A stretch of DNA of 36,439 bases from Chitinophagaceae bacterium (GTDB taxonomy: Bacteria; Bacteroidota; Bacteroidia; Chitinophagales; Chitinophagaceae), in contig JAICXX010000044.1 in the NCBI GenBank assembly GCA_025934485.1, positions 1 to 36,439 on the forward strand. The letters run 5' to 3'. The number at the start of each line of letters is the position of its first letter. Position 1 is the first letter of the stretch. A program made the position numbers and the translations under genes. Below are positions 8,597 through 15,897 of this stretch, piece after piece. A model generated the notes under the pieces. The model ran no database searches and was not told the DNA's origin. It worked only from the letters and a program-made list of their open reading frames with translations.

Positions 8597-9216
8597 GGGA
8601 TCAGCTCAATAGATTTTTCGTTAATCCTGATGTGATGCGGCACTTGCAGGCCCATTTCCTGGTGCGAGGTCAGCAAAAATGTCGTTCCGTAGTGCCGGTG
8701 GTATTCGCCGATAAGCCCGGATAGCTCGCGTACGCCGGCCTCGTCGAGCGTTATGAAGGGCTCGTCCAGGAGCGCGAGCGCCGGCCGGCCCAGTAGCGCC
8801 AGGAAGAGCGAGATCTTTTTTGTCATTCCGCTTGACCAGGTGGCGGCACGCGTGTTCAGCCAGGAACCGATGCGCAGCCGGTCACAGAGGCGTTCGATCT
8901 GGCCGGTTTCGGGTTTCAGGAGTTGTCGGTAAAAGCTCAGCAGATCGGCGCCGCTCAGAAAACCCGGATATAGCGGCTCGGCATCTGCCCAGTTAACCAG
9001 CCGGCGGTAGTTCACCGGTTCTTTTTGGAGACTGTGGCCCTGGAGCCGGATATCGCCTTTGAACCTTTCGATTCCGGCAATGATCCGGAGTAGGGTTGTC
9101 TTGCCGGCGCCGTTGGGTCCCTGAAGCCAATACAATCCATTTGGCAGCCGGAAATGTGGGATATCGAGCACACGCTGGGCGCCGTAATTCTTTTGAACCT
9201 GGATAAATTCCAACAT
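8593..9216 (-). CDS. ABC transporter ATP-binding protein
   Basis: This 207-aa nucleotide-binding subunit has Walker A GPNGAGKTT, a degenerate signature region WSSGMTKKISLFLALLG, Walker B ALALLDEPF and the H-loop LLTSHQEMG. It powers the permease encoded directly downstream with a 4-bp overlap. ATG 9216 starts at the usual MLEFIQVQKNYG first strand; an in-frame ATG at 9321 would add 35 residues lacking domain similarity. The relaxed signature (SSGM in place of LSGGQ) is common in Bacteroidota exporters of this size. Confidence 0.93.
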   Translation of the reverse strand: MLEFIQVQKNYGAQRVLDIPHFRLPNGLYWLQGPNGAGKTTLLRIIAGIERFKGDIRLQGHSLQKEPVNYRRLVNWADAEPLYPGFLSGADLLSFYRQLLKPETGQIERLCDRLRIGSWLNTRAATWSSGMTKKISLFLALLGRPALALLDEPFITLDEAGVRELSGLIGEYHRHYGTTFLLTSHQEMGLQVPHHIRINEKSIELIP

Positions 9217-9390
9217 ACCGGATTGGTCGCCGGATGGCGTGAATTGTTTCAGCAAGCTCGTCTGGATTCGGGTGTACTTTTGTCTTATAATTAATATTAT
9301 GTTAAATACGAAATGGTGCATACAATATTCATGAACAAGATATAGTGCTTCCCGCTATTCCTTCTCCCCATTTTTAAAAATGGTTAGAAA

Positions 9391-9409
9391 GTGGGATCAT
9401 TAATCCCAC
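9391..9409. promoter_or_regulatory. Palindromic operator candidate upstream of fic
   Basis: GTGGGAT-CATTA-ATCCCAC is a 7-bp perfect inverted repeat. It covers the place where the -33 element of the fic promoter should be, which lacks a TTTG. That position suggests a repressor or activator site. No DNA-binding protein is encoded next to it. Confidence 0.5.
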
Positions 9410-9418
9410 ACAATTTCA

Positions 9419-9426
9419 TATATTTG
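9419..9426 (+). promoter_or_regulatory. -7 promoter element for fic
   Basis: TATATTTG is a full match to TAnnTTTG and lies 22 nt before the fic ATG. The -33 region is non-consensus and overlaps the 9391-9409 palindrome, which fits a regulated promoter. Confidence 0.6.
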
Positions 9427-9448
9427 ATTATCAGCATATTATTAAGAA

Positions 9449-10270
9449 ATGCCGGATAACATCTCCATATTGTTGAGCCGCTATAGGGAATTGAACCTGC
9501 AGGATGTTTTGGATCACGAAAGGTTCAACGAATATGCTATCGTGCATCACTCGTCCAGCATAGAGGGATCGACTTTAACCGAAATAGAGACGCGATTGCT
9601 CCTAGAAGAGGATATAACTCCCAAGTGTAAGCCTCTGACCCATAGTCTTATGGTTAAGGATCACTACGCCGCGCTCCGTTACGTGTTGGAAGCCGCAGTT
9701 ACCAAAAAAGCCATCTCAGTTGACTTTATCCAGCAAATCAATGCTCTCGTAATGAAAAATACCGGGAGCATATACAACACAGTTTTGGGTGAGGCTGATG
9801 CTACCAAAGGAATGTTCCGCAAGGGAAACGTCAGTGCCGGAGGGAGCTACTTTCCCAACTATGATAAAGTGATACCATATACGGCGGAACTGGTTAAACG
9901 TCTGGACGAAAATCTTCGAAAAGTCAGAGGCGATGAGGAGCAATTAAAGCTATCTTTTTCCGCCCACTTTGATCTTGTCTCAATCCATCCCTTTTACGAT
10001 GGCAACGGTCGCACCAGCCGGCTGCTGATGAATTATATCCAGGCATATCATGGATTGCCACTGGCGATTGTATTTAAAGAAGATAAAGCGGATTATTACT
10101 TAGCACTCCAGGAGACGCGGAAGCAAGAGGATATGCAAATTTTCTATGCGTTCATGTTCGGACAATATCAAAAGCACCTCGAACAAGAAATTACTTCTTA
10201 TAATGAGGCTATGTCTGAGAAGGCTGAACCCAAAAAAGGCAAAGGAAGTGGTTACTCGCTATTTTTTTGA
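9449..10270 (+). CDS. fic: Fic-domain protein (predicted AMP transferase)
   Basis: The 273-aa protein carries the full Fic motif HPFYDGNGRTSRL with catalytic His180. Fic enzymes usually transfer AMP from ATP to a hydroxyl of a target protein. An N-terminal inhibitory motif of the (S/T)xxxE(G/N) type is present at S35-SSI-E39-G40, so this is a class II enzyme expected to hold itself inactive. The Lys-rich C-terminus (EPKKGKGSG) is probably disordered. No antitoxin gene adjoins it, which fits built-in inhibition. The gene and its flanks look AT-richer than the neighbours, hinting at acquisition. Its 3' end overlaps the convergent lipoprotein gene by 19 bp. Confidence 0.93.
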   Translation: MPDNISILLSRYRELNLQDVLDHERFNEYAIVHHSSSIEGSTLTEIETRLLLEEDITPKCKPLTHSLMVKDHYAALRYVLEAAVTKKAISVDFIQQINALVMKNTGSIYNTVLGEADATKGMFRKGNVSAGGSYFPNYDKVIPYTAELVKRLDENLRKVRGDEEQLKLSFSAHFDLVSIHPFYDGNGRTSRLLMNYIQAYHGLPLAIVFKEDKADYYLALQETRKQEDMQIFYAFMFGQYQKHLEQEITSYNEAMSEKAEPKKGKGSGYSLFF

Positions 10271-10809
10271 CTTTTCCGCAACGCCCCAAGCCTTCGATAG
10301 CTTTCCTTTTTAAAATTCGATGCAGGTACGTAAGGTTGCCCTTTGGAAAGCAGGGTGATCTCCTTGCTGCGTTCAATGATGCTTAAGGTGTCATATGATC
10401 CGTCCATATTACAAACAATCTGACTTTGGCTCGATTGATAGGTGCCTTTGTGCATTTCCACGTTCTCGACGCCAAAAAGGATACTATCCTCATAGAAACA
10501 GATCGCTGTGTCGTTGTAAACCTTGCTTTTTGTGTCATAGATGCTAGTGTCCCTGCAGACTACCCTTTTGTCGTTTATACAATCAAAAGCAAAAAACGTA
10601 GAATCCCGGCTGAAATAGTATGTTCGGAATTTTGCGTACTGATCCACATGTATATCCCTTGAGTTGTCGTCGGAATGCCAGGCAATGTTTTTTGGCACGA
10701 TGGGGCGATCCACCAACCGCGTGTCCAACGGTACAGGAGCCGTTTCCTTTGCAATACAGGAACTTAGCTGCAGAGTAATGGTGATTGCCGGAATCAGGTA
10801 TGTTCTCAT
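10252..10809 (-). CDS. Hypothetical lipoprotein
   Basis: The 185-aa protein has a lipoprotein signal, MRTYLIPAITITLQLSSC, with lipobox LSSC and Cys18 as lipidation site. The mature part is hydrophilic with beta character (KFRTYYFSRDSTFFAFDC, MDGSYDTLSIIERSKEI) and several Cys residues. No family was recognised. It follows the SdpI-like gene by 29 bp and probably ends that operon. Its last 19 bp overlap the fic gene on the other strand. Confidence 0.7.
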   Translation of the reverse strand: MRTYLIPAITITLQLSSCIAKETAPVPLDTRLVDRPIVPKNIAWHSDDNSRDIHVDQYAKFRTYYFSRDSTFFAFDCINDKRVVCRDTSIYDTKSKVYNDTAICFYEDSILFGVENVEMHKGTYQSSQSQIVCNMDGSYDTLSIIERSKEITLLSKGQPYVPASNFKKESYRRLGALRKSQKNSE

Positions 10810-10838
10810 AGATAGACCTCGCTTCTTATTTTTTTGAA

Positions 10839-11495
10839 TTAGTGTTTTTTAAAATACACGAAAGAGTAGATAAGAGGGGCCAGAGTCATTACGGCGATAC
10901 ACCCTTCGAGTATCCATATTGACGCCTTGACGGGGGCCAGCAGCGTTCCGACCATGATAAAAAGCCCCCCTGCGAAAAACAACTTGCTTCCGAACCGGTG
11001 AGTGGCCCTCCAGTTATCTTCGTTCTCCAGGGTCCATGGCGAACGGATCCCGATAAAATAATTGGGCTTGACGCTATACATCAGGTTGCCGAGATAAACA
11101 AAAAACAACCCAAGGATCGGAAAGAGCACGTGGACGACATTATGGCCGCGGTAAAATGCCGAATAGACGATTATGATATTGATGGCGGAAAGTAAAGAAG
11201 CCACCCCAATTGCTACCTTCTGGTAGGTCTGCGGGGAAGTGCCGGCCGACTTTTTCGGATCGATTGAAGGGATGCTTCTTACAAGCAGGTAAAGCCCCGT
11301 CGCCAGCAAGGTCAACAGCAGGATGATAGCCCACAGGTTTTTTTTTGTACTGAAACCATTGGCTTTGCCTTCGGCGTTGAAATGAATAGGTACCGTATCC
11401 GGCATCGAGGGATACAGGAAGGCAAGATAGGCGACCGGCAACAAGAGAACGACCACGATAAACAGGACCTCTTTTAAGGAATATTTGGGTTTCAT
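10839..11495 (-). CDS. SdpI-family / DUF1648 membrane protein
   Basis: The 218-aa membrane protein fits the SdpI layout: an N-terminal DUF1648 block (LLLPVAYLAFLYPSMPDTVP followed by HFNAEGKANGFSTKK) and a C-terminal SdpI block (YFIGIRSPWTLENEDNWRATHRFGSKLFFAGG). About six membrane segments are visible. In Bacillus, SdpI gives immunity against the toxin SdpC and signals to the repressor SdpR. Neither SdpC nor SdpR is recognisable here, so only the fold is claimed. Tandem copies of TGATCGG lie in the leader. Confidence 0.88.
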   Translation of the reverse strand: MKPKYSLKEVLFIVVVLLLPVAYLAFLYPSMPDTVPIHFNAEGKANGFSTKKNLWAIILLLTLLATGLYLLVRSIPSIDPKKSAGTSPQTYQKVAIGVASLLSAINIIIVYSAFYRGHNVVHVLFPILGLFFVYLGNLMYSVKPNYFIGIRSPWTLENEDNWRATHRFGSKLFFAGGLFIMVGTLLAPVKASIWILEGCIAVMTLAPLIYSFVYFKKH

Positions 11496-11534
11496 ATATA
11501 AGGTTGATCGGTGATCGGTCCGGCAGTACCGATG

Positions 11535-11837
11535 TTATTGCGTCTTATAGATCCCTATCATGGTCAGAAATAGCGCAAGCCCTATCGCCAAGCCTAAGAT
11601 CGAGGATAATTTACCTACAAAAGGGTATTTCAAATAAAAAGCGGCAATCGAAGCAACCACTAAAACCGGCATGCCCTTCCAGGCGATCAGCAGTAAGAAA
11701 TCCGCGAGTTTTACCAGAAACTTTGTACCCGGCTTTTCCTGATCGAGATTGCCCGGAATACCCATGATGCTGATCAGCAGGAATAAATAGCCGATAGCGT
11801 TAAAAGAAAGATAGAGCAGGATCCTGGATAATTGCAT
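11535..11837 (-). CDS. Small membrane protein, unknown function
   Basis: The 100-aa protein has three to four hydrophobic segments (ILLYLSFNAIGYLFLLISIM, FLLLIAWKGMPVLVVASIAAF, ILGLAIGLALFLTMIGIY). It sits 39 bp before the SdpI-like gene and 31 bp after the DUF5071-like gene, so it is probably co-transcribed with both. ATG 11837 (MQLSRILLY) is preferred over an upstream TTG. No family was recognised. Confidence 0.65.
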   Translation of the reverse strand: MQLSRILLYLSFNAIGYLFLLISIMGIPGNLDQEKPGTKFLVKLADFLLLIAWKGMPVLVVASIAAFYLKYPFVGKLSSILGLAIGLALFLTMIGIYKTQ

Positions 11838-11868
11838 GTGATAAGATTGGCAGTCAATATACGTCAAC

Positions 11869-13005
11869 TCATTCTTCCGTCAAAATACTCTTTGCATGCT
11901 GCAGCATTTCCAGCCAGGGCCCATTGCTCGTGGCGGTGGCCTGTTCTATGGCGTCATCAAGGTACTGCATGGCCCCATTTTCCGGGTTGTTTAAAAATTC
12001 GTAGGCTTCAAAAGCGCCCGGCCAATTGATGTCGGCCATGAAGCTGAGCAATCGTTCCATATCGTCCGGGCTCACCGGTGGTTGCTGCAGGATCTCCACC
12101 AATGAAGGCCAGGAACCCTTCACTGCTTCCATACAGGTTTCGTAAAGACGATCCCACTCTTCCGTCGTTTTTTTTGTTGTCCAATAGGCAATGCTCCGCT
12201 TGCGTGCCGGTGTATCTTCCCACCATTGCATCTGGTCGATCCAGACAGCATGTTCAAAACCTTCGGCAGCGTACGCCGGAATATCCGGCAGGTGTTCAAC
12301 GGGATAATTGACGGAAATATCATGCGGCGCTCCCGCCGATTGCGTCTGATGAAAGGTGGCCGGTTTCCCTTCGGAGAATCGTTCGACTAATTGGTTCGCG
12401 GCAGACCACAGCTGTTGCCTGATCCGGCCGAAATCGACTTCCCCGGTTTCCCACGCCCGCAGGCGGTCCGCCAGTATACCCGCCTCCCCCCCTGTTTGCC
12501 CATCTCTTCCTACAGACTGCAGGGAACGGAAAACTTTCTCGACGGCTTCGAATTGAAGATGCCGGCAACCCCAGGTTCCGGGAACGATAGCGATGCGGAT
12601 GATCGAATAAGGCTTTTCATAGCCGATATTCCGGGTCAAATGGAGTGAAATGGGAAATACCGGATTCCGCTCAGGGGTCATGAACCCCAATATCCATTGA
12701 TCGGCGCCGGCTATTCCAGGCCGATAGAGCGGGAGGCCAAAATGTCCTTCGAGGACCTCGAAATCTCCTGACCGCAGGACTTCGGGTCCCGGCACAACGA
12801 TCGATCCCGCATCTTTTGTAACGGCGACCTGGTGCTGATGGTCCCAGGAGCGTTCGTCCTGATCCCACGCGGCAGCCCCCAGGTACGGGAAGGGACCGGC
12901 AACTCCCTGCCAGTATTGAATGATTTCCAATAGGGTAAATTTCGGATCGACTAAAGCGGATAACAGATCGCCATTACGGTCAATGATATTCGAATGCTCA
13001 GCCAT
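11869..13005 (-). CDS. DUF5071-like C-terminal domain protein
   Basis: The 378-aa cytosolic-looking protein has a Trp-rich N-terminal part (IIQYWQGVAGPFPYLGAAAWD and on) of unknown family. The C-terminal region, about 285-378 (MERLLSFMADINWPGAFEAYEFL), fits the DUF5071 pattern of a W/F-x-D-x-NWP-x-A helix followed by helical repeats. Function is unknown. It is probably first in a four-gene reverse-strand run. ATG 13005 is used; an upstream GTG at 13035 would overlap the SGNH remnant. The start lies only 15 bp below that remnant's stop codon. Confidence 0.6.
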   Translation of the reverse strand: MAEHSNIIDRNGDLLSALVDPKFTLLEIIQYWQGVAGPFPYLGAAAWDQDERSWDHQHQVAVTKDAGSIVVPGPEVLRSGDFEVLEGHFGLPLYRPGIAGADQWILGFMTPERNPVFPISLHLTRNIGYEKPYSIIRIAIVPGTWGCRHLQFEAVEKVFRSLQSVGRDGQTGGEAGILADRLRAWETGEVDFGRIRQQLWSAANQLVERFSEGKPATFHQTQSAGAPHDISVNYPVEHLPDIPAYAAEGFEHAVWIDQMQWWEDTPARKRSIAYWTTKKTTEEWDRLYETCMEAVKGSWPSLVEILQQPPVSPDDMERLLSFMADINWPGAFEAYEFLNNPENGAMQYLDDAIEQATATSNGPWLEMLQHAKSILTEE

Positions 13006-13019
13006 GAGCCAATATACGA

Positions 13020-13149
13020 CTATTCCTTTAGCCACCCCGCGATCTCAGGCGCCAGGCGGGCATAGCCGGCGGCATCGGGATGCAGCCCGTCCACGAAGAG
13101 CGTCTCACCGATGCTGCCGTCCGCACGAAGCAGCAGCCTAAACAAAAAA
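13020..13149 (-). pseudogene. C-terminal remnant of an SGNH/GDSL hydrolase
   Basis: Reading the reverse strand in the frame that stops at 13020-13022 gives LLLRADGSIGETLFVDGLHP followed by DAAGYARLAPEIAGWLKE. This is the typical block V end of SGNH hydrolases, with the catalytic Asp-x-x-His as D-G-L-H. Only about 40 residues remain. Upstream the frame meets stop codons inside the end of the CHAT gene, and no start or GDS nucleophile block exists. The parent gene appears to have been cut, probably when the CHAT cluster came to lie beside it. Confidence 0.75.
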
Positions 13150-15879
13150 TCAGCGTTTTACCCTTAGTGCGCGGGAAAAAAATTTTATGGCGATCAGCGG
13201 CGTTAGAGCAACAAGCAACCACCATAGCCACCTACCCGCGGTCCTATGGGCTGAAGCCAGCCCGCTATGGCTGCCGGGGTCAAAAGGCATGGGGTTTCCC
13301 TGATAATTCAACGCGGCCCAATAATAAGGCAGCTGAAGCAGCTGCGAACGGCCCGGCTCGCTGAGCCAGGCCAGCTTGCATTGTCGCAGGGCTAGCGCCG
13401 CGTTTTCCGCACCACCCGGCTGCGCCGCCATCTGTGTGTAAAAATCAGCCATTAGTTTCGCCGTCGCCTCATCGTTGACATTCCACCACCCCGCCACGAC
13501 CGCGGCGGCGCCGCCTGCCGTAAAGGCCCGTGCAAGGCTTTGAACGCCTTCGCCCGATACAAAACGTCCATCGCCCGTACGACAGGCGCTCAGGACGACA
13601 AGCGAAGGATGGCAGTCGAGACCTTGCATGTCGAAGACATAGAACGGGCCGTCGTAGAACTCGATATGCGGCGCATCCAGGCTGTCCTTAGCAGTAAAGG
13701 CATGCGAGCTGATGTGCACGATCGAGGCGCCGCCCAGGGCCGTGCGGAACGCAGCCATTGTAGCCTGGCTATCGACATACCAATGTGCATCGGCAACGGA
13801 CGGCCCGATACCGCTTTTCTCCGACAACACCGCCTGCAGTCCGGGCAGGTCATGCCGGCCGGCAGAAAGGAAGAAGCCCGAGAACCCTTTACCACGACCA
13901 TGCTCCCGCTGTTGCCACAAGGTTTGCAGACTGTAGCCGTAGGCTATCGTCGTCTGGCGGATTACGTATGGCCAGGTTGAGGGAGCGTCGGAAAAATGAT
14001 CCGGCAAGGTGATCAATGCCTCCACCGGCAATAGATTCAAGGCACCGTCGGGTAACAGCAAGTAGGCCTTACCCGAAGAAAAGGGGTGCGATCCGAAAAA
14101 CCGCACATATAGGCTATGGGCATCACGATAGAAATCCGCAGGATCATCGATCATATTGTTGACGCCGGAATCAAACCAATGATGCATAAAAGCCCGGATG
14201 CTGTCCTGCCAGCCGGCAGCCATCGATAGCCTGTCCACATAACGCAGCCCCTGGCGTCCGCATTCGATGGTATATAATACCTTCTCGCCGGCAAAATAGC
14301 TTCGCGTGAGCCAGTGGGCAGGCAGCAGGTTAATCATGCTATCGATCTTAAATCCCGACACCGGGGCAACCCGGTGTTTCTTTTCCAGCTTCGACAGCTC
14401 CCAGCCGGTCTCCCGAAGCTGCGACAAAACGGTGCTGTCGCCGTCACCGATGCGTTCCCGTTCATAATAAGCTTTTGCTTTTTCAAGCAGCCGGATGCGC
14501 TGTGACAAAGGATCGCCCGGGTGTAGCCCCTGTTGCTGCCGCACTTCGTCGAGTAACAGCTGCGCCTTGCTGCTCTCCATAAAACGAAGCATCGCATAAG
14601 CATATTTCTGCTGCCGGGTACGGCTCCACGCCCCCCATGCGAAGGCGATGGCCTCCTCGTAGCGGCGACGGGAATCCCCTACCCACCTTTCTTTGGAGCT
14701 GGTCGTGATCAGCTGCTGCCGCCCCTTCCGGTCGGTCTCAAAGGACAGCTCATAATAAAAGATCGCCTTGTCAGCATCGGCTTGCAGGCCGGCCAGCGTA
14801 TACAACGCATCGGCCAGTGTGTTCTCGGCATAAAGATCGGCAGCCTGCAGGGCCGCCGGTTTCTTTCCCGGTACCAGCACAGCTACACAGGAATCCAGCC
14901 AGCTCGCGGCCTCGTCCTTCCGCCCCAACTCGCCATACACGGCGCCTAAACGTTCGTACAACTTGGCCCTGTCCCTTTGCCGCAAGTTACCTGGCGCTGA
15001 CGCCAACCGTCGTTGCAACACAAGCGCCCGCTGATAAAAGCCGAGCGCTTGTCTTGTCGGCCCGTACAGATCACCCGCTTGCCGATAAGCTACGAACAAC
15101 CAATTGCCCGCGGAAGGATGATCATGCGCCCGCTGTAAGATGTCGATACTTTGCTGTAAGACGCGTTTTGCGCTGTCCGTCTTGCCCAGTTCACCATAAG
15201 CATCGGCGAGTTCCGACAGAAGCAGGCCGGCGATCGCGGTGCGAGGTCTGGCCACGGCAAGTCCCTTCCGGCAATAATCCCGTGCCGCCCAAGGCCGGCC
15301 CATATTGCCACAGGTATTCGCCAGGTTGCTGTACACACCCGCCAGCGCCTCATGATCCCCGAGCGCCAGGGCAAGCGCCGCGGCTTTTTGATGGATGTAC
15401 AAAGCCTGCTCATAATCGCCCAGCCGGGTATAGTTATTCCCCAATGGCTTCAATACCGACTCCAGCACAAGCCCGGCATCCACGACCGCCGGATGCGACC
15501 GGGCAAAATCATAGGCGGCAGTATAGGCATCGGTGGAGGGGACGATCGCGCCGCCGAGCAGCAGGCTATAGCCTTCGTTCGCAAGCAGGTCCAGCCAGGC
15601 CTGCTGTTCTTCGGGTGTCACAGGCGCACGCCAGGTTTGCCGTACGGCCCATAGCAGCCGACCACTGCGTTTTGCCGGGGCCTTCGCCGTCCATTCCAGC
15701 TGGGCATAGATCCAGCCGGAGAGATCATCTTTGGCGCGAAGCGCAGAAAGCCGCGACGAGAGTGTTGCATCGAATGGCGGGAGTGCCGCATTGGACGACG
15801 AGAGTGCCGCATCAGATTGGGAAAAGACCTGGCCTGCGAGGAACAAAAATAAAAAGGGTATCGTCAGAAATTTCTTCAA
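13150..15879 (-). CDS. Exported TPR-CHAT (caspase-like) protein
   Basis: The 909-aa protein starts at a TTG giving a good signal peptide (MKKFLTIPFLFLFLAGQVFSQ); an earlier TTG at 15897 would add six residues. Residues about 110-430 carry tetratricopeptide repeats, such as NYTRLGDYEQALYIHQKAAA and YSNLANTCGNMGRPWAARDY. The C-terminal CHAT domain has the caspase-type dyad: His726 in VHISSHAF and Cys766 in VVLSACRTG, then GEGVQSLARAF and the final block YYWAALNYQGNP. A membrane helix (WLWWLLVALTPLIAIKFF) and a basic tail end the protein, so the protease should face the periplasm. The gene follows the PKD gene with no real spacer, as one operon. CHAT domains are peptidases; the target here is unknown. 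Confidence 0.9.
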   Translation of the reverse strand: MKKFLTIPFLFLFLAGQVFSQSDAALSSSNAALPPFDATLSSRLSALRAKDDLSGWIYAQLEWTAKAPAKRSGRLLWAVRQTWRAPVTPEEQQAWLDLLANEGYSLLLGGAIVPSTDAYTAAYDFARSHPAVVDAGLVLESVLKPLGNNYTRLGDYEQALYIHQKAAALALALGDHEALAGVYSNLANTCGNMGRPWAARDYCRKGLAVARPRTAIAGLLLSELADAYGELGKTDSAKRVLQQSIDILQRAHDHPSAGNWLFVAYRQAGDLYGPTRQALGFYQRALVLQRRLASAPGNLRQRDRAKLYERLGAVYGELGRKDEAASWLDSCVAVLVPGKKPAALQAADLYAENTLADALYTLAGLQADADKAIFYYELSFETDRKGRQQLITTSSKERWVGDSRRRYEEAIAFAWGAWSRTRQQKYAYAMLRFMESSKAQLLLDEVRQQQGLHPGDPLSQRIRLLEKAKAYYERERIGDGDSTVLSQLRETGWELSKLEKKHRVAPVSGFKIDSMINLLPAHWLTRSYFAGEKVLYTIECGRQGLRYVDRLSMAAGWQDSIRAFMHHWFDSGVNNMIDDPADFYRDAHSLYVRFFGSHPFSSGKAYLLLPDGALNLLPVEALITLPDHFSDAPSTWPYVIRQTTIAYGYSLQTLWQQREHGRGKGFSGFFLSAGRHDLPGLQAVLSEKSGIGPSVADAHWYVDSQATMAAFRTALGGASIVHISSHAFTAKDSLDAPHIEFYDGPFYVFDMQGLDCHPSLVVLSACRTGDGRFVSGEGVQSLARAFTAGGAAAVVAGWWNVNDEATAKLMADFYTQMAAQPGGAENAALALRQCKLAWLSEPGRSQLLQLPYYWAALNYQGNPMPFDPGSHSGLASAHRTAGRWLWWLLVALTPLIAIKFFSRALRVKR

Positions 15880-15897
15880 CGACCCCAAGATAATCAA

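Noticed and set aside
9275-9282. TACTTTTG, a TAnnTTTG match on the + strand
   Set aside because: It lies about 165 nt before fic with no -33 partner; the TATATTTG at 9419 is much better placed.
14817-15893. Open frame of 358 codons on the + strand, Arg/Pro/His-rich
   Set aside because: It is antisense to the CHAT gene, and its composition is that of a shadow frame in GC-rich DNA.
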